A stretch of DNA of 64,000 nucleotides from Vagococcus acidifermentans (GTDB lineage Bacteria > Bacillota > Bacilli > Lactobacillales > Vagococcaceae): NCBI RefSeq assembly GCF_003987655.1, contig NZ_NGKC01000001.1, forward strand, positions 1 through 64,000. Direction: 5' to 3'. Shown here piece after piece: positions 35,836 to 47,424 of this stretch. Below the pieces are notes generated by a model, which searched no databases, had not been told where the DNA came from, and saw only the letters and a program-made list of their open reading frames with translations. The position numbers and the translations under genes are program-made. Numbering within the stretch: the stretch's first letter is position 1; each line of letters begins with the position of its first letter.

Positions 35836-36789
35836 ATGATAGGAACATTAGCGATTGTTGTATCCTCAGCCCTGGTTTATTCTGCTCCTTTGATCTTCAC
35901 TGCTTTGGGCGGTACTTTTTCCGAAAGAAGCGGTGTGGTAAACGTCGGTTTGGAAGGCATCATGACGATAGGAGCTTTCAGTGCTGCGGTTTTCAACTTG
36001 TATACTGTGGAGATGTTCGGCCAATGGACACCTTGGGTTGCGATGCTGTTTGGCGGCTTAATCGGTCTGCTTTTCTCCGTTGTCCATGCGGTTGCAACGA
36101 TTAATCTGCGTGCAGACCATATCGTCAGCGGTACGGTCATTAATTTGATGGCTCCCGGTTTAACCGTATTTTTAACGAAACAGCTGTTTGACGGCAAAGG
36201 TCAGACTGAAATTATTCGTCAACGGTTCGGAAAAACGAGTTTTCCTATTCTGAAAGACATACCGGTAATCGGCGAGATATTTTTTACAAATACATCTGCT
36301 CCGGCCTATGTTGCTATTATTGTTGCACTCATTGCTTATTTCGTCATATTTAAAACCAAGTTCGGCTTGCGGCTGCGCTCTGTGGGCGAAAATCCCCAGG
36401 CAGCCGATACATTGGGAATCAATGTTTATTTGATGAAATATGCCGGTGTGCTGACTTCCGGTTTTCTTGGCGGAATGGGCGGTGCGGTTGTTGTTCAGGC
36501 GATTTCCGGCCAGTTTTCAGTTTCAACGATTGCAGGTCAAGGGTTTATCTCGATGGCGGCAATGATTTTTGGAAAGTGGAATCCAATCGGTGTGATGGGG
36601 GCTGCGGTTTTCTTTGGGCTATCCCAAAGCTTGGCAATCATCAGTGGTCAAATTGATTTCCTCAAAGGGCTTCCGCCAGTTTTCCTGCAAACAGCGCCTT
36701 ATGTGCTGACGATTATTGTCCTGGTGGTTTTCATTGGACAGTCGAAGGGACCGAAAGCCAACGGTCGTACATACGTGAAGTCTAAATAA
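35836..36789 (+). CDS. nupC: Nucleoside ABC transporter permease 2
   Basis: A 317-residue membrane protein with about eight or nine helices ([63 protein letters not shown]). The second half of the transmembrane channel, starting 2 bp after nupB. Not to be confused with the unrelated CNT-type NupC of E. coli and B. subtilis. Confidence 0.92.
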   Translation: MIGTLAIVVSSALVYSAPLIFTALGGTFSERSGVVNVGLEGIMTIGAFSAAVFNLYTVEMFGQWTPWVAMLFGGLIGLLFSVVHAVATINLRADHIVSGTVINLMAPGLTVFLTKQLFDGKGQTEIIRQRFGKTSFPILKDIPVIGEIFFTNTSAPAYVAIIVALIAYFVIFKTKFGLRLRSVGENPQAADTLGINVYLMKYAGVLTSGFLGGMGGAVVVQAISGQFSVSTIAGQGFISMAAMIFGKWNPIGVMGAAVFFGLSQSLAIISGQIDFLKGLPPVFLQTAPYVLTIIVLVVFIGQSKGPKANGRTYVKSK

Positions 36790-36794
36790 ATAAA

Positions 36795-36825
36795 AACGTG
36801 CCAGAGCGGCTTGCTTTGGCACGTT
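36795..36825 (+). terminator. Hairpin between nupC and deoB
   Basis: AACGTGCCA (36795-36803) pairs with TGGCACGTT (36817-36825). T-run is poor, so it may be an attenuator or an mRNA processing/stability element rather than a full terminator. Confidence 0.5.
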
Positions 36826-36857
36826 CATTCGCATTTAAGATGAAAGAGGGTACGAAC

Positions 36858-38030
36858 ATGTTCAAACGAATTCATTTAATTGTCCTTGATTCAGTAGGTA
36901 TCGGCGAAGCGCCTGACGCGGCTGCATTCGGTGATGAAGGCAGTGATACATTAGGCCATATCGCTGAAACAGCCGGTTTGACGGTGCCGCATATGGAAAA
37001 TCTTGGATTAGGCACCATCGCTCCGCTGACAGGTGTTGAAGCTGTGACTGATCATCAGGGTTACGCTACAAAACTTCAGGAAGTTTCTGTCGGAAAAGAC
37101 ACGATGACAGGTCACTGGGAAATTGCCGGATTGAACATCCAGACACCGTTTAGAGTGTTCCCGGAAGGCTTTCCTCAAGAGCTGTTGGATAAAATCAGCG
37201 ATTTTTCCGGCCGGGGCATTATCATGGGAGCCAATAAGCCTTATAGCGGCACGCAAGTAATCGAAGATTTCGGGGAAGAACAAATGAAGACTGGTGATTT
37301 GATTATTTACACATCTGCCGACCCTGTACTGCAAATTGCTGCCCATGAAGAAATTATTCCGTTGGCTGAGCTGTATCGGATTTGTGAATATGCCCGTGAG
37401 GTCACTAAAGATGATCCTTATATGATCGGTCGGATTATCGCAAGACCGTATATAGGAGAGCCGGGAGCATTCACCCGGACTGCTAACCGTCATGACTACG
37501 CGTTGAATCCATTTGGAGAAACAGTGCTGGATTCCTTGAAAGCGGCAGGAAAAGAGGTTGTGGCTGTCGGCAAAATAAATGATATTTTTAATGGTCAAGG
37601 CATCACTAAATCTGTTCGTACAACATCAAATATGGACGGCGTTGATAAGCTGATTGCTGAAATCGGCCAAGAGTTCCACGGACTCAGCTTTACGAATCTA
37701 GTCGATTTTGATGCGGTGTACGGCCATCGCCGTAATCCGGAAGGCTATGCACAGGCATTGGCGGACTTTGATGCGCGTCTGCCGGAAATCATTGATGCGA
37801 TGAGTGATGATGACTTGCTGCTGATCACGGCCGACCATGGCAACGACCCGACATTTAAAGGAACTGACCATACACGCGAGTTTGTGCCGCTGATGGCATT
37901 CAGCAAAAAAATGACAGGACACGGTCAGCTGCCGCAAGGTCATTTTTCTGACATTGCCGCAACGATTGCCGAGAACTTCAATGTATCCGGCACCGGTAAC
38001 GGACAAAGCTTTTTGCAATACTTGAAGTAG
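36858..38030 (+). CDS. deoB: Phosphopentomutase
   Basis: A 390-residue Mn-dependent mutase of the alkaline-phosphatase superfamily, converting (deoxy)ribose-1-phosphate to the 5-phosphate. It starts [21 protein letters not shown] (first metal Asp), has [14 protein letters not shown] (nucleophilic Thr) and [24 protein letters not shown] (metal ligands). ATG 36858 follows AGAGGG and is preferred over an upstream start inside the intergenic hairpin. Confidence 0.95.
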   Translation: MFKRIHLIVLDSVGIGEAPDAAAFGDEGSDTLGHIAETAGLTVPHMENLGLGTIAPLTGVEAVTDHQGYATKLQEVSVGKDTMTGHWEIAGLNIQTPFRVFPEGFPQELLDKISDFSGRGIIMGANKPYSGTQVIEDFGEEQMKTGDLIIYTSADPVLQIAAHEEIIPLAELYRICEYAREVTKDDPYMIGRIIARPYIGEPGAFTRTANRHDYALNPFGETVLDSLKAAGKEVVAVGKINDIFNGQGITKSVRTTSNMDGVDKLIAEIGQEFHGLSFTNLVDFDAVYGHRRNPEGYAQALADFDARLPEIIDAMSDDDLLLITADHGNDPTFKGTDHTREFVPLMAFSKKMTGHGQLPQGHFSDIAATIAENFNVSGTGNGQSFLQYLK

Positions 38031-38042
38031 GGAGATGATGAG

Positions 38043-38861
38043 ATGAGCGATATGAAAACAAATGTTCAAGAAACAGTCACGTACATGAAAAATCTCGGCG
38101 TTGGCGAAGTGGATTTCGGCCTGATTCTCGGGTCAGGACTGGGTGAGCTGGCGGATGATATCCGCAACCCGCTAATTATTCCTTATGACCAGCTGCCTCA
38201 CTTTCCTGTATCGACAGTGGTTGGCCATGCCGGCCAGCTAGTTTACGGTGAGTTGTCTGGTAAAAAAGTACTTGCGATGCAAGGCAGATTTCACTTTTAT
38301 GAAGGGCACGCCATGAGTGTCGTGACGTTCCCTGTTCGAGTGATGAAAGCATTGGGGGCGATGTCGCTCATTGTGACCAATGCGGCAGGCGGTGTCAATG
38401 AGAGTTTCTTGCCGGGAGATTTGATGCTGATTACCGACCATATTAATTTTACAGGCACTAACCCGCTGATTGGTCCTAACGACGACCTGCTAGGCCCTCG
38501 GTTTCCTGATATGTCAGAGGCTTATAGTCGGGAATATGGCACGCTGGCTAAAGAAACGGCGGCAGAGCTGGGCATTGTTTTAAAAGAGGGCGTCTATATG
38601 GGATTTGCCGGACCGACGTATGAAACGCCGGCAGAAATCAGAATGGCCCGAGCGATGGGCGCTGATGCAGTAGGAATGTCGACGGTACCGGAAGTGATTG
38701 TGGCAAAACATCAGGGAATGAATGTGCTGGGCATCACTTGTGTGACGAATTTGGCGGCGGGCATGCAGGCTAACTTGAATCATGCTGAAGTGGTGGAAAC
38801 CACGGAACGGGTTAAAGCAGATTTTAAGAAATTAATTAAGAAAACACTAGAAAAATTATAA
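38043..38861 (+). CDS. pnp: Purine-nucleoside phosphorylase (trimeric, PNP-I type)
   Basis: A 272-residue phosphorylase for (deoxy)inosine and (deoxy)guanosine. Motifs: [40 protein letters not shown], and [27 protein letters not shown] upstream of ATG; 12 bp after deoB. Confidence 0.94.
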   Translation: MSDMKTNVQETVTYMKNLGVGEVDFGLILGSGLGELADDIRNPLIIPYDQLPHFPVSTVVGHAGQLVYGELSGKKVLAMQGRFHFYEGHAMSVVTFPVRVMKALGAMSLIVTNAAGGVNESFLPGDLMLITDHINFTGTNPLIGPNDDLLGPRFPDMSEAYSREYGTLAKETAAELGIVLKEGVYMGFAGPTYETPAEIRMARAMGADAVGMSTVPEVIVAKHQGMNVLGITCVTNLAAGMQANLNHAEVVETTERVKADFKKLIKKTLEKL

Positions 38862-38875
38862 GGAGCTGTTGTATT

Positions 38876-39583
38876 GTGAGTGTGCATATTGGTGCAAAGT
38901 CTGGGGAAGTCGCGGATAAAATTTTACTGCCGGGCGACCCGCTGCGTGCGAAATATATAGCAGAAACATTTCTGGAAAATCCGCAATGTTACAATGAAGT
39001 CCGGGGCATGCTGGGATTTACCGGGACATATAAAGGACAGCGCGTTTCTGTTCAGGGCACAGGTATGGGGATGCCTTCTGCTGCCATTTACGCCAATGAA
39101 TTGATTCGCGAGTATGGCGTAAAAAAACTGATTCGTGTGGGAACGTGCGGGGGCATTAAATCAGATGTGCACGTACGTGACTTGGTACTGGCACAAGCTG
39201 CAGCGACCAATTCGGCGATCATCCGCCATGATTTTCCAAAACACGATTTTCCGCAAATAGCAGATTTTGATTTGTTGTATAAGGCATTTAACATTGCCAA
39301 AGAACAGGGCTTTACGGTCCACGTGGGCAATGTCCTCTCTGATGATGTCTTTTATAAAGATGACTTGACTGACACGTTCCGTTTAGGAGAACACGGCGTG
39401 CTGGCAGTTGAAATGGAAGCAGCTGTTTTATACTATTTAGGCGCCAAGTACGGTGTACAGGCACTGGCACTGATGACGGTTAGCGACCATCTTGTCACCG
39501 GCGAAGAAACGACTGCCGAAGAACGCCAGACAACATTTGATGAGATGATGATTGTCGGACTGGAAACATTGATTGCAGAATAA
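38876..39583 (+). CDS. deoD: Purine-nucleoside phosphorylase (hexameric, DeoD type)
   Basis: A 235-residue phosphorylase of the low-molecular-mass family, also accepting adenosine. Motifs: [49 protein letters not shown] and the catalytic Asp in [13 protein letters not shown] start with AAGGAG. Having both pnp and deoD gives cover of all purine nucleosides. Confidence 0.95.
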   Translation: MSVHIGAKSGEVADKILLPGDPLRAKYIAETFLENPQCYNEVRGMLGFTGTYKGQRVSVQGTGMGMPSAAIYANELIREYGVKKLIRVGTCGGIKSDVHVRDLVLAQAAATNSAIIRHDFPKHDFPQIADFDLLYKAFNIAKEQGFTVHVGNVLSDDVFYKDDLTDTFRLGEHGVLAVEMEAAVLYYLGAKYGVQALALMTVSDHLVTGEETTAEERQTTFDEMMIVGLETLIAE

Positions 39584-39617
39584 GTGCGGGTTGCACACTG
39601 AAATAGGAGAGAAAAGG

Positions 39618-40481
39618 ATGAAATTAGCAGTATTTGATATCGGCGGTTCAGCTGTCAAATATGGGTTATGGGAAGATGGCACGCTGTCGCATCAGGATAA
39701 ATTCACGACCCCGGAAACATACGATGAGATGAAGGACCGCATGACACAAGTGATAGCTTCATTTGGCGATGGCATTGAAGGTGCCGCGTTGAGCGCGCCT
39801 GGTGCTGTCAATGTTGCGGCTCGTAGAATCGACGGCATCAGTGCTGTCCCTTACATTCATGGCATTCCGATTTTTGACGATTTGGAACAGACACTTGGGG
39901 TGCCGGTGACGATTGAAAATGACGCCAACTGTGCCGGCATTTGCGAAGTTGAGATGGGAGCGGGCAGAGATGCGGACAATGTCGTGTTTTTAGTTATCGG
40001 TACAGGTGTCGGCGGAGCTGTTTTTATCAACAGAAAACTGTATAAAGGCGCGCACTTGTTTGCCGGTGAATTCGGTTTGTTGAAAAGCAGCAGTTCGCAA
40101 ACGTTGAGTTTGACCGGAACAGCAGTCAAAGCAGCAGCAGCCTACTCCCGTGAACAAGACACAACAATTGACGGGAAACAGCTATTTGCGCTGGCAGAAT
40201 CAGGTGACGAGCTGGCTCAAAAACTGCTGGATAACATGTACCAGCAGCTGGCAAATAGTTTGTTCAACATTCAGGTGTCAATTGATCCTGAGCTGGTCAT
40301 TATCGGAGGCGGAATATCCGCACGGCGGGATTTGGCTGATATTTTGAAAGAACGACTGGCCAATCTGCTGGAAGAGCAGACAATCGGCAGCATTTTGCCG
40401 GACATCAAAACGTGCGAATATGCAAATGATGCAAATTTGCTTGGCGCTGCGCTAAATTTTGAAACTATTCATGACGCTTAA
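39618..40481 (+). CDS. ROK-family sugar kinase-like protein
   Basis: A 287-residue ROK protein. ATP-site motif LAVFDIGGSAVKYGLW and catalytic-type IENDANCAGICEVEMGAG; VIGTGVGGAVFINRKLYKGAH follows. The zinc-binding Cys cluster of classical ROK glucokinases is not present. Substrate unknown; last gene of the nucleoside cluster, so phosphorylation of a liberated sugar is possible. ATG 39618 follows AGGAGAG. Confidence 0.82.
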   Translation: MKLAVFDIGGSAVKYGLWEDGTLSHQDKFTTPETYDEMKDRMTQVIASFGDGIEGAALSAPGAVNVAARRIDGISAVPYIHGIPIFDDLEQTLGVPVTIENDANCAGICEVEMGAGRDADNVVFLVIGTGVGGAVFINRKLYKGAHLFAGEFGLLKSSSSQTLSLTGTAVKAAAAYSREQDTTIDGKQLFALAESGDELAQKLLDNMYQQLANSLFNIQVSIDPELVIIGGGISARRDLADILKERLANLLEEQTIGSILPDIKTCEYANDANLLGAALNFETIHDA

Positions 40482-40483
40482 CT

Positions 40484-40521
40484 AAAAACCGGCTTACCTA
40501 TGTCTGGGAAAGCCGGTTTTT
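40484..40521. terminator. Bidirectional terminator
   Basis: AAAAACCGGCTT pairs with AAGCCGGTTTTT, between the convergent ROK gene and gpmA. Confidence 0.88.
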
Positions 40522-40528
40522 ATTCAAT

Positions 40529-41215
40529 TTAAAGATAGTATTTTTGCGCAACGGTCAAATCTTCGTTTAATTCGTAAACGAGCGGCTGGCCAGTTGGAAT
40601 TTCTAGTCCCATGATGTCATCGTCAGAAATGTTTTCCAAGTGTTTGGCCAATGACCTCAGCGAATTACCGTGTGCCGCGATAAGAACTGTTTTTCCATCA
40701 AGAACAGCTGGGGCAATCTGATCATTCCAAAACGGCAAAACCCGCTCCAAAGTTACTTTTAAGTTTTCGCCTTCGGGAATGACGCGTTTATCCAAGTGGG
40801 CATATTTTGCTTCATGGACAGCCGAGTTCGGGTCGGATGCCGGTAAAGCAGGCGGCAGAGTATCGTAAGACCTGCGCCAAAGCTGTACTTGATCTGCACC
40901 GTATTTATCGGCTGTTTCTTTTTTGTTCAGTCCTTGAAGCGCACCGTAATGGCGTTCATTCAATCGCCATGATTTGATTTCTGGTACCCAAAGCTGATCC
41001 GATTCTTCAAGTACAAAGTGACATGTTTTGATGGCCCGCTTCAAAACAGAGGTGAATGCCAAGTCGAATTGAATGTCTGCTGCTTTGATTTTTCTTCCTG
41101 CTTCTTTTGCTTCTTTTACACCTTGTTCGCTCAAGTCTACATCAACCCATCCAGTAAACAGATTGAGTGCATTCCATTCGCTAAGACCGTGACGGACAAA
41201 TACGAGTTTTGTCAT
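40529..41215 (-). CDS. gpmA: 2,3-bisphosphoglycerate-dependent phosphoglycerate mutase
   Basis: A 228-residue histidine phosphatase-superfamily enzyme interconverting 3- and 2-phosphoglycerate. Catalytic His in [32 protein letters not shown] and the second His in [11 protein letters not shown]. Second gene of a minus-strand pair with rpiA, 21 bp apart; AAAGGATG precedes its ATG. Confidence 0.95.
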   Translation of the reverse strand: MTKLVFVRHGLSEWNALNLFTGWVDVDLSEQGVKEAKEAGRKIKAADIQFDLAFTSVLKRAIKTCHFVLEESDQLWVPEIKSWRLNERHYGALQGLNKKETADKYGADQVQLWRRSYDTLPPALPASDPNSAVHEAKYAHLDKRVIPEGENLKVTLERVLPFWNDQIAPAVLDGKTVLIAAHGNSLRSLAKHLENISDDDIMGLEIPTGQPLVYELNEDLTVAQKYYL

Positions 41216-41236
41216 TTGGTTTCATCCTTTCTTGCG

Positions 41237-41914
41237 TTATCTTGTGACATTCATTGTTTTTACACCTTCAGCTGTACCGACAATCACTTTGTCAGCGATG
41301 TCTAAAAACAGTCCGTGCTCTACCACACCAGTCAGGCTGTCCAGCCACGCAGCCAGTTTTTTCGGCTGCTCGATGTTGCCGAGATGCAAATCGATGATGT
41401 AGTTGCTGCTGTCTGTTAAGAGCAAGCTGCCGTCAGCCAGCTTACGGAAAGCCGGGTGCAGATTTTTTTCTTCAAATAAGCGGAACAGCTGGCGGCTGCC
41501 GTAGGGAATAACTTCAACTGGCAGAGGAAATTTTCCGAGGTTGGTCACCAGTTTGCTTTCATCAACTATCCAAATATTTTTTTGGGAATAGGTAGCCACG
41601 ACTTTTTCGAACAGCAATGCCGCACCGCCGCCTTTGATCCCTTGAAAGTCTCGGGATATTTCATCCGCGCCGTCGATCGTGAGGTCCACATGTGTCACGT
41701 CATCGATACTTTTTAACGGGATACCGAGCGCTTGGGCATGTTCTTCGGTCCGTTTGGATGTGGTAACACCGGTGATGCTCAACTTCTCCTCGTTCACTCT
41801 TCGTCCAATTTCTTCTACCATATAAAACGCTGTAGATCCTGTACCCAAACCGACAATCATGCCGTCAGTTACATAGTTTGCCGCTTCAATGCCGACCATT
41901 TGTTTCAAGTTCAT
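41237..41914 (-). CDS. rpiA: Ribose-5-phosphate isomerase A
   Basis: A 225-residue isomerase of the pentose phosphate pathway. Motifs: [46 protein letters not shown] (catalytic Asp/Glu/Lys region). First gene of the rpiA-gpmA unit. Its product links ribose-5-phosphate made by DeoB to the rest of the pathway. Confidence 0.95.
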   Translation of the reverse strand: MNLKQMVGIEAANYVTDGMIVGLGTGSTAFYMVEEIGRRVNEEKLSITGVTTSKRTEEHAQALGIPLKSIDDVTHVDLTIDGADEISRDFQGIKGGGAALLFEKVVATYSQKNIWIVDESKLVTNLGKFPLPVEVIPYGSRQLFRLFEEKNLHPAFRKLADGSLLLTDSSNYIIDLHLGNIEQPKKLAAWLDSLTGVVEHGLFLDIADKVIVGTAEGVKTMNVTR

Positions 41915-42021
41915 TTTGCGCCTCCGTTGCTATTGTTTCGTTCACTAATAATTGTAAGCAAAAAAATGGGAAAAAGATAGTTAAAACCATGATTTTCTTG
42001 CAAAAAGATAGGTAAAAGTAG

Positions 42022-42051
42022 TTGACAGCTGAAATCAGATTGTGATATGAT
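42022..42051 (+). promoter_or_regulatory. Promoter of the str operon
   Basis: TTGACA (42022-42027), 18-bp spacer, extended -10 TGATATGAT (-10 hexamer 42046-42051). The transcript has a leader of about 160 nt before rpsL. Confidence 0.85.
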
Positions 42052-42120
42052 TTCAACGGTGCTTGCGTACAGGTCTCTTTGAGACGTGCTGACTGTTCTA
42101 AGAGCATATTAAGATAGATA

Positions 42121-42152
42121 GATGCAATGTATATCTTTGCATTATTTTTTGT
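42121..42152 (+). promoter_or_regulatory. Terminator-like hairpin in the rpsL leader
   Basis: ATGCAA (42122-42127) pairs with TTGCAT (about 42137-42142) and is followed by a T-rich run (TATTTTTTG). It lies between promoter and rpsL, so it may be an attenuator of the str operon. Confidence 0.5.
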
Positions 42153-42216
42153 CAAAAGAAAAGAACCACCTGGATGTGTGGAACTAGACAGTGAATCAGG
42201 AAGGAGGAAACTATCA

Positions 42217-42630
42217 ATGCCTACAATTAACCAATTGGTGCGTAAATCTCGTAAATCAAAAGAAACTAAATCGAACTCTCCTGCTTTGGGAAAAACGTAT
42301 AATAGTTTCAAAAAATCACAAACGGATGTAAATTCTCCGCAAAAACGTGGTGTTTGTACACGTGTGGGTACTATGACACCGAAAAAGCCGAACTCGGCTT
42401 TGCGTAAATATGCCCGTGTTCGTTTGTCTAACTTGATCGAGGTAACAGCCTATATCCCGGGTATTGGACATAACCTGCAAGAGCACAGTGTTGTTCTGAT
42501 TCGCGGGGGTCGTGTCAAAGACTTGCCGGGGGTACGCTACCATATCGTTCGTGGCGCGCTGGATACTGCGGGTGTCACAGACCGCAAACAAAGCCGTTCT
42601 AAATACGGTACGAAGAAACCTAAAAAATAA
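42217..42630 (+). CDS. rpsL: 30S ribosomal protein S12
   Basis: A 137-residue decoding-centre protein. It starts [20 protein letters not shown]; the loop [15 protein letters not shown] and the [16 protein letters not shown] loop hold the lysines where streptomycin-resistance changes arise; both are wild-type here. ATG 42217 follows GGAAGGAGG. First gene of the str operon. Confidence 0.98.
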   Translation: MPTINQLVRKSRKSKETKSNSPALGKTYNSFKKSQTDVNSPQKRGVCTRVGTMTPKKPNSALRKYARVRLSNLIEVTAYIPGIGHNLQEHSVVLIRGGRVKDLPGVRYHIVRGALDTAGVTDRKQSRSKYGTKKPKK

Positions 42631-42676
42631 CCTGATTTGAAGATAAACTGACAATGTTTGAAAGGAGGAGTTACGT

Positions 42677-43147
42677 ATGCCTCGAAAAGGCCCTGTAGCA
42701 AAACGTGATGTTTTACCAGATCCAATTTATAACTCTAAATTAGTGACTCGTTTGATCAACCGTGTGATGGTTGACGGAAAACGCGGTATCGCATCAAGCA
42801 TCATTTACGATGCATTTAACATAATTAAAGAAAGCACAGGCAATGACCCGTTGGAAGTGTTTGAACAAGCAATGGAAAACGTTATGCCTGTCCTTGAAGT
42901 TAAAGCCCGCCGTGTGGGTGGCTCTAACTACCAAGTACCAGTTGAGGTGCGTCCTGAGCGCCGTTCGACATTAGGACTGCGCTGGATTGTTAATTATGCC
43001 CGTTTACGCGGTGAACATACAATGGAACAGCGTCTGGCTAAAGAAATCATGGATGCAGCTAACAACACTGGTTCATCTGTTAAAAAACGCGAAGACACAC
43101 ATAAAATGGCCGATGCTAACAGAGCGTTCGCTCATTATCGTTGGTAA
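42677..43147 (+). CDS. rpsG: 30S ribosomal protein S7
   Basis: A 156-residue head-nucleating 30S protein beginning [20 protein letters not shown], standard length. In E. coli it is the autoregulator of the str operon; whether that applies here is unknown. AAAGGAGG upstream. Confidence 0.98.
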   Translation: MPRKGPVAKRDVLPDPIYNSKLVTRLINRVMVDGKRGIASSIIYDAFNIIKESTGNDPLEVFEQAMENVMPVLEVKARRVGGSNYQVPVEVRPERRSTLGLRWIVNYARLRGEHTMEQRLAKEIMDAANNTGSSVKKREDTHKMADANRAFAHYRW

Positions 43148-43228
43148 AATCCTCTTTGTTTTTGAAAAATTTAAACGTGTTCTATTTAAAAATAGCTGTA
43201 GATTGAAAAGAGAGGAGAAACACAAAAG

Positions 43229-45316
43229 ATGGCAAGAGAATTTTCTTTGGAAAAAACTCGAAATATCGGGATTATGGCCCATATTGATGCCGGTAAGACA
43301 ACTACGACTGAACGTATTTTGTACTATACTGGTAAAATCCATAAAATTGGCGAAACTCATGATGGTGCTTCTCAGATGGACTGGATGGAGCAAGAGCAAG
43401 AGCGTGGTATTACCATCACTTCTGCTGCGACAACAGCCCAATGGAAAGGTTACCGCGTAAACATCATTGACACACCGGGACACGTGGACTTCACAGTTGA
43501 AGTTGAACGGTCGCTGCGTGTTTTGGATGGTGCGGTCACAGTTCTGGATGCACAGTCAGGTGTTGAGCCTCAGACTGAAACAGTTTGGCGCCAGGCGACA
43601 ACGTACGGTGTGCCTCGTATTGTATTCATCAATAAAATGGATAAAATCGGTGCTGACTTCCTATATTCAGTAAGCACACTTCATGACCGTCTGCAAGCCA
43701 ATGCACATCCAGTGCAATTGCCGATCGGTGCAGAAGACAACTTTACTGGTATCATCGACTTAATCAAAATGAAAGCTGAGATCTATACAAACGATCTTGG
43801 TACAGATATCCGCGAAGAAGATATCCCGGCGGAATATCAGGAGCTTGCTGAAGAATGGCGTGAAAAGCTGATTGAAGCAGTTGCTGAAACAGATGAAGAC
43901 TTGACAATGAAGTATCTTGAAGGTGAAGAAATCACTGAGGAAGAACTGATTGCAGGTATTCGTAAAGCAACGTTGGCTGTTGAATTTTACCCGGTATTCT
44001 GCGGTTCGGCCTTTAAAAACAAAGGTGTTCAGCTGATGCTGGACGGTGTTCTGGATTACTTGCCGGCACCAACAGATATCCCGCCAATCAAAGGGATTGA
44101 TCCTGATACAGATGAAGAAGTGGTTCGCGAGTCTTCCGATGACGCGCCATTCTCTGCGTTGGCATTTAAAGTAATGACTGACCCGTTTGTTGGTCGTCTG
44201 ACTTTCTTCCGTGTTTATTCAGGTGTTCTGTCATCTGGTTCTTATGTAAGAAATGCTTCTAAAGGCAAACGTGAACGTGTAGGACGTATCCTTCAAATGC
44301 ATGCTAACTCCCGTCAGGAAATCAGCGAAGTATACGCTGGTGACATCGCGGCGGCTGTTGGTTTGAAAGATACCTCAACTGGTGACACATTGTGTGATGA
44401 AAAGAATATGGTTATTCTTGAATCCATGGAGTTTCCGGAGCCGGTTATCGAAGTTGCGATTGAACCTAAGTCTAAAGCTGACCAAGACAAGATGGGGATT
44501 GCCCTGCAAAAACTATCTGAAGAGGACCCTACTTTCCGTGCGTCTTCCAACCAGGAAACTGGCGAGACGATCATTGCCGGAATGGGCGAATTGCACTTGG
44601 ATGTTTTGGTTGACCGTATGCGTCGTGAATTTAAGGTAGAAGCCAACGTCGGTGCGCCTCAAGTTTCTTACCGTGAAACATTTAGAGCCCCTGTGACACA
44701 AGCAGAAGGTAAGTTTGTACGTCAGTCCGGTGGTAAAGGTCAATACGGACATGTTTGGATTGAATTCACACCGAATGAAGAAGGTGCAGGTTTTGCATTT
44801 GAAAATGCCATTGTCGGCGGTGTCGTTCCTCGTGAATACATTCCGGCCGTTGAAGCTGGTTTGAAAGATTCAATGGAAAATGGTGTGCTTGCTGGCTATC
44901 CGCTGGTTGACATTAAAGCGAAACTTTACGACGGTTCATACCACGATGTGGACTCAAGTGAAACAGCGTTCCGCGTGGCTGCATCCATGGCATTGCGTGC
45001 AGCAGCCAAGAAAGCAAACCCTGTTATCTTGGAGCCGGTTATGGCAATCGAAGTCGTTGTCCCTGAGGAATACCTCGGCGACATCATGGGACACGTGACA
45101 GCACGTCGCGGTAGAGTTGAAGGTATGGAAGCAAGAGGAAATTCCCAAGTTGTGAAAGCAATGGTTCCGCTGGCTGAAATGTTTGGTTACGCTACTACTT
45201 TGCGTTCTGCTACTCAAGGTCGCGGTGTCTTCACTATGACGTTTGACCATTATGAAGATGTACCGAAATCTATCCAAGAAGATATCATTAAAAAGCATGG
45301 CGGTTCAGCTAATTAA
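43229..45316 (+). CDS. fusA: Elongation factor G
   Basis: A 695-residue translocation GTPase. G motifs [34 protein letters not shown] and INKMDK; domain IV loop near [13 protein letters not shown]. Length is standard for bacterial EF-G1. AGAGGAG precedes the ATG. Confidence 0.98.
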   Translation: MAREFSLEKTRNIGIMAHIDAGKTTTTERILYYTGKIHKIGETHDGASQMDWMEQEQERGITITSAATTAQWKGYRVNIIDTPGHVDFTVEVERSLRVLDGAVTVLDAQSGVEPQTETVWRQATTYGVPRIVFINKMDKIGADFLYSVSTLHDRLQANAHPVQLPIGAEDNFTGIIDLIKMKAEIYTNDLGTDIREEDIPAEYQELAEEWREKLIEAVAETDEDLTMKYLEGEEITEEELIAGIRKATLAVEFYPVFCGSAFKNKGVQLMLDGVLDYLPAPTDIPPIKGIDPDTDEEVVRESSDDAPFSALAFKVMTDPFVGRLTFFRVYSGVLSSGSYVRNASKGKRERVGRILQMHANSRQEISEVYAGDIAAAVGLKDTSTGDTLCDEKNMVILESMEFPEPVIEVAIEPKSKADQDKMGIALQKLSEEDPTFRASSNQETGETIIAGMGELHLDVLVDRMRREFKVEANVGAPQVSYRETFRAPVTQAEGKFVRQSGGKGQYGHVWIEFTPNEEGAGFAFENAIVGGVVPREYIPAVEAGLKDSMENGVLAGYPLVDIKAKLYDGSYHDVDSSETAFRVAASMALRAAAKKANPVILEPVMAIEVVVPEEYLGDIMGHVTARRGRVEGMEARGNSQVVKAMVPLAEMFGYATTLRSATQGRGVFTMTFDHYEDVPKSIQEDIIKKHGGSAN

Positions 45317-45333
45317 TTGGTGAATATAAAGCT

Positions 45334-45361
45334 TTGACTTTAAATGAACTTCATGTAAAAT
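45334..45361 (+). promoter_or_regulatory. Promoter of tuf
   Basis: TTGACT (45334-45339), 16-bp spacer, TAAAAT (45356-45361), allowing tuf expression beyond the str operon level. Confidence 0.6.
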
Positions 45362-45443
45362 GATAGTAGGATTGTGGGGTTGCTTAAGAAGCGTCTCTAA
45401 TCAATAAACTATAAAGACATTATTTTAGGAGGAATAACTAAAA

Positions 45444-46631
45444 ATGGCAAAAGAAAAATTTGATCGTTCCAAAGCCCATGTTAACATTGGTACAATTGGA
45501 CACGTTGACCATGGTAAAACAACATTAACAGCTGCTATTGCAACTGTATTAGCTAAACACGGCGGCGGTGAAGCTCGCGGATATGCTGAGATTGACAACG
45601 CTCCTGAAGAAAAAGAGCGTGGAATCACAATCAACACATCTCATATCGAGTATGAAACAGAAACTCGCCACTATGCACACGTTGACTGCCCAGGACACGC
45701 GGACTACGTTAAAAACATGATCACTGGTGCGGCTCAAATGGACGGAGCTATCTTGGTAGTATCTGCTGCTGATGGCCCAATGCCACAAACACGTGAGCAC
45801 ATCCTGTTGTCACGTAACGTTGGTGTACCATACATCGTTGTTTTCTTGAACAAAATGGATATGGTAGACGACGAAGAGTTACTTGAATTGGTTGAAATGG
45901 AAGTTCGCGACCTGTTGTCAGAATATGACTTCCCAGGCGATGACACTCCTGTAATCGCTGGTTCAGCTTTGAAAGCTCTTGAAGGCGACCCTGCTTATGA
46001 AGAAAAAATTCTTGAATTGATGGCTGCTGTTGACGAGTATATCCCAACACCAGAACGTGATACTGACAAACCATTCATGATGCCAGTTGAGGACGTATTC
46101 TCTATCACTGGTCGTGGTACGGTTGCTACTGGCCGTGTTGAACGTGGACAAGTTCGTGTTGGTGACGAAGTTGAAATCGTTGGTATTGCAGAAGACATTG
46201 CTAAAACAACTGTTACAGGTGTTGAAATGTTCCGTAAGTTGTTAGACTACGCTGAAGCTGGCGACAACATCGGTGCATTGCTGCGTGGTGTGTCACGTGA
46301 CGATATCGAGCGTGGACAAGTTTTGGCTAAGCCAGGCAGTATCACACCTCATACAAAATTTAAAGCAGAAGTTTACGTATTGTCTAAAGAAGAAGGCGGA
46401 CGCCATACACCATTCTTCTCTAACTACCGCCCACAGTTCTACTTCCGTACAACTGACGTAACAGGTGTTATCCAGTTGCCAGAAGGCACTGAAATGGTTA
46501 TGCCTGGCGATAACGTAACAATGGATGTTGAATTGATTCACCCAATCGCTATTGAAGACGGAACTCGTTTCTCAATCCGTGAAGGTGGACGTACTGTTGG
46601 ATCAGGCGTTGTTACTGAAATCGTTGGCTAA
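45444..46631 (+). CDS. tuf: Elongation factor Tu
   Basis: A 395-residue GTPase delivering aminoacyl-tRNA. G motifs [45 protein letters not shown]. Codon usage is more strongly biased than in the neighbours, as expected for the most abundant protein. TAGGAGG precedes the ATG. Confidence 0.99.
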   Translation: MAKEKFDRSKAHVNIGTIGHVDHGKTTLTAAIATVLAKHGGGEARGYAEIDNAPEEKERGITINTSHIEYETETRHYAHVDCPGHADYVKNMITGAAQMDGAILVVSAADGPMPQTREHILLSRNVGVPYIVVFLNKMDMVDDEELLELVEMEVRDLLSEYDFPGDDTPVIAGSALKALEGDPAYEEKILELMAAVDEYIPTPERDTDKPFMMPVEDVFSITGRGTVATGRVERGQVRVGDEVEIVGIAEDIAKTTVTGVEMFRKLLDYAEAGDNIGALLRGVSRDDIERGQVLAKPGSITPHTKFKAEVYVLSKEEGGRHTPFFSNYRPQFYFRTTDVTGVIQLPEGTEMVMPGDNVTMDVELIHPIAIEDGTRFSIREGGRTVGSGVVTEIVG

Positions 46632-46642
46632 TAATGTTTTTG

Positions 46643-46676
46643 AAAAGAGCCGGACTCTCTAGGTCCGACTCTTTTT
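46643..46676 (+). terminator. Terminator after tuf
   Basis: AAAGAGCCGGACTCTCTAGG region: AAGAGCCGGAC pairs with GTCCGACTCTT, followed by T5. Confidence 0.88.
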
Positions 46677-46967
46677 TGCATAATACACATAAAGTTGTTT
46701 TTTTCTTAAAAAAATACAATTACGGTTTTATTCGCAAGGTACTCCCATTCGTGAGAGCAACAGTCTTTTAGAAAAGCTACGGCGGAAGGTTTTGATTTGT
46801 TAAAAAGTCAATCCTGTTGTAGACTAATATATGCTTAAATAACGCGAGGGAAAATTGCGTCGCTTCATTTGAATACTCAAAGGGAGTTTCTATCAGAAGA
46901 CATCAGCCAAGAAAAAATTTCGATAGTTGAAGAGCTGCTTGTCAACATATCTAAAATAGAGCAGTGG

Positions 46968-46986
46968 TCAGCAGCCGTAAAAGATG
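46968..46986 (-). repeat. 19-bp inverted repeat, left copy
   Basis: TCAGCAGCCGTAAAAGATG is the exact reverse complement of 47160-47178. The two copies enclose 173 bp. Confidence 0.95.
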
Positions 46987-47159
46987 ACAAATAGGTCAAA
47001 ATATGCGTATGAAACTTATCCTTACCGGCAGCACGGTTAATCTGAGCCGCCAACTCCACAATCTGTTTATCACACACACCTGATTTTAGTTCATTATCTT
47101 CAGTGAACGTGTCGCCTGTAAGTGCTGGTTCTACAAACAGGCTATTTAGCGGTCGTTCA

Positions 47160-47178
47160 CATCTTTTACGGCTGCTGA
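47160..47178 (+). repeat. 19-bp inverted repeat, right copy
   Basis: CATCTTTTACGGCTGCTGA, exact reverse complement of 46968-46986. The flanking bases on either side differ, so the identity stops sharply. Confidence 0.95.
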
Positions 47179-47424
47179 TTTGACAGTCGGAGAAAGTTCA
47201 GATGTTGTGATACAAGCAGAAGAACGCACCAATGAAATAGTCGAGGATGGTACTGTTATCAGTGGTTTTACGATGGAACAGTATTTAGCGGCCAGAGATG
47301 CTATCAAAGCTCTACCTGAAAGCAGCGATAAAGAGCGGCTTCTTGACAAGCTTGCGTTAGTTGAGCAGGCGATGACAAATATGGGAATAGAGTACGAGTA
47401 GAAAAAAATCACAAAAAATAGGTA

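Larger units (their letters stand above)
46860..47403 (+). pseudogene. Decayed gene split by an inverted 173-bp segment
   Basis: Three pieces look like parts of one protein gene. The left part (plus strand, about 46871-46993) reads REFLSEDISQEKISIVEELL and ends soon after the left repeat. The middle (46987-47159) makes sense only on the minus strand (LFVEPALTGDTFTEDNELK, QIVELAAQINRAAGKDKF). The right part (plus, to TAG 47401) reads LTVGESSDVVIQAEERTNE and LAARDAIKALPESSDKERLL. If the middle is flipped, its frame runs straight into the right part. No start codon or ribosome site is convincing, and the left part joins in another frame, so it is probably a pseudogene. Family not recognised. Confidence 0.5.

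Noticed and set aside
46877-47077. 66-residue minus-strand ORF between tuf and rpsJ as a gene
   Set aside because: It has no ribosome site, and its C-terminal third is antisense to the left fragment of the decayed gene; its sensible part is explained by the inverted segment.
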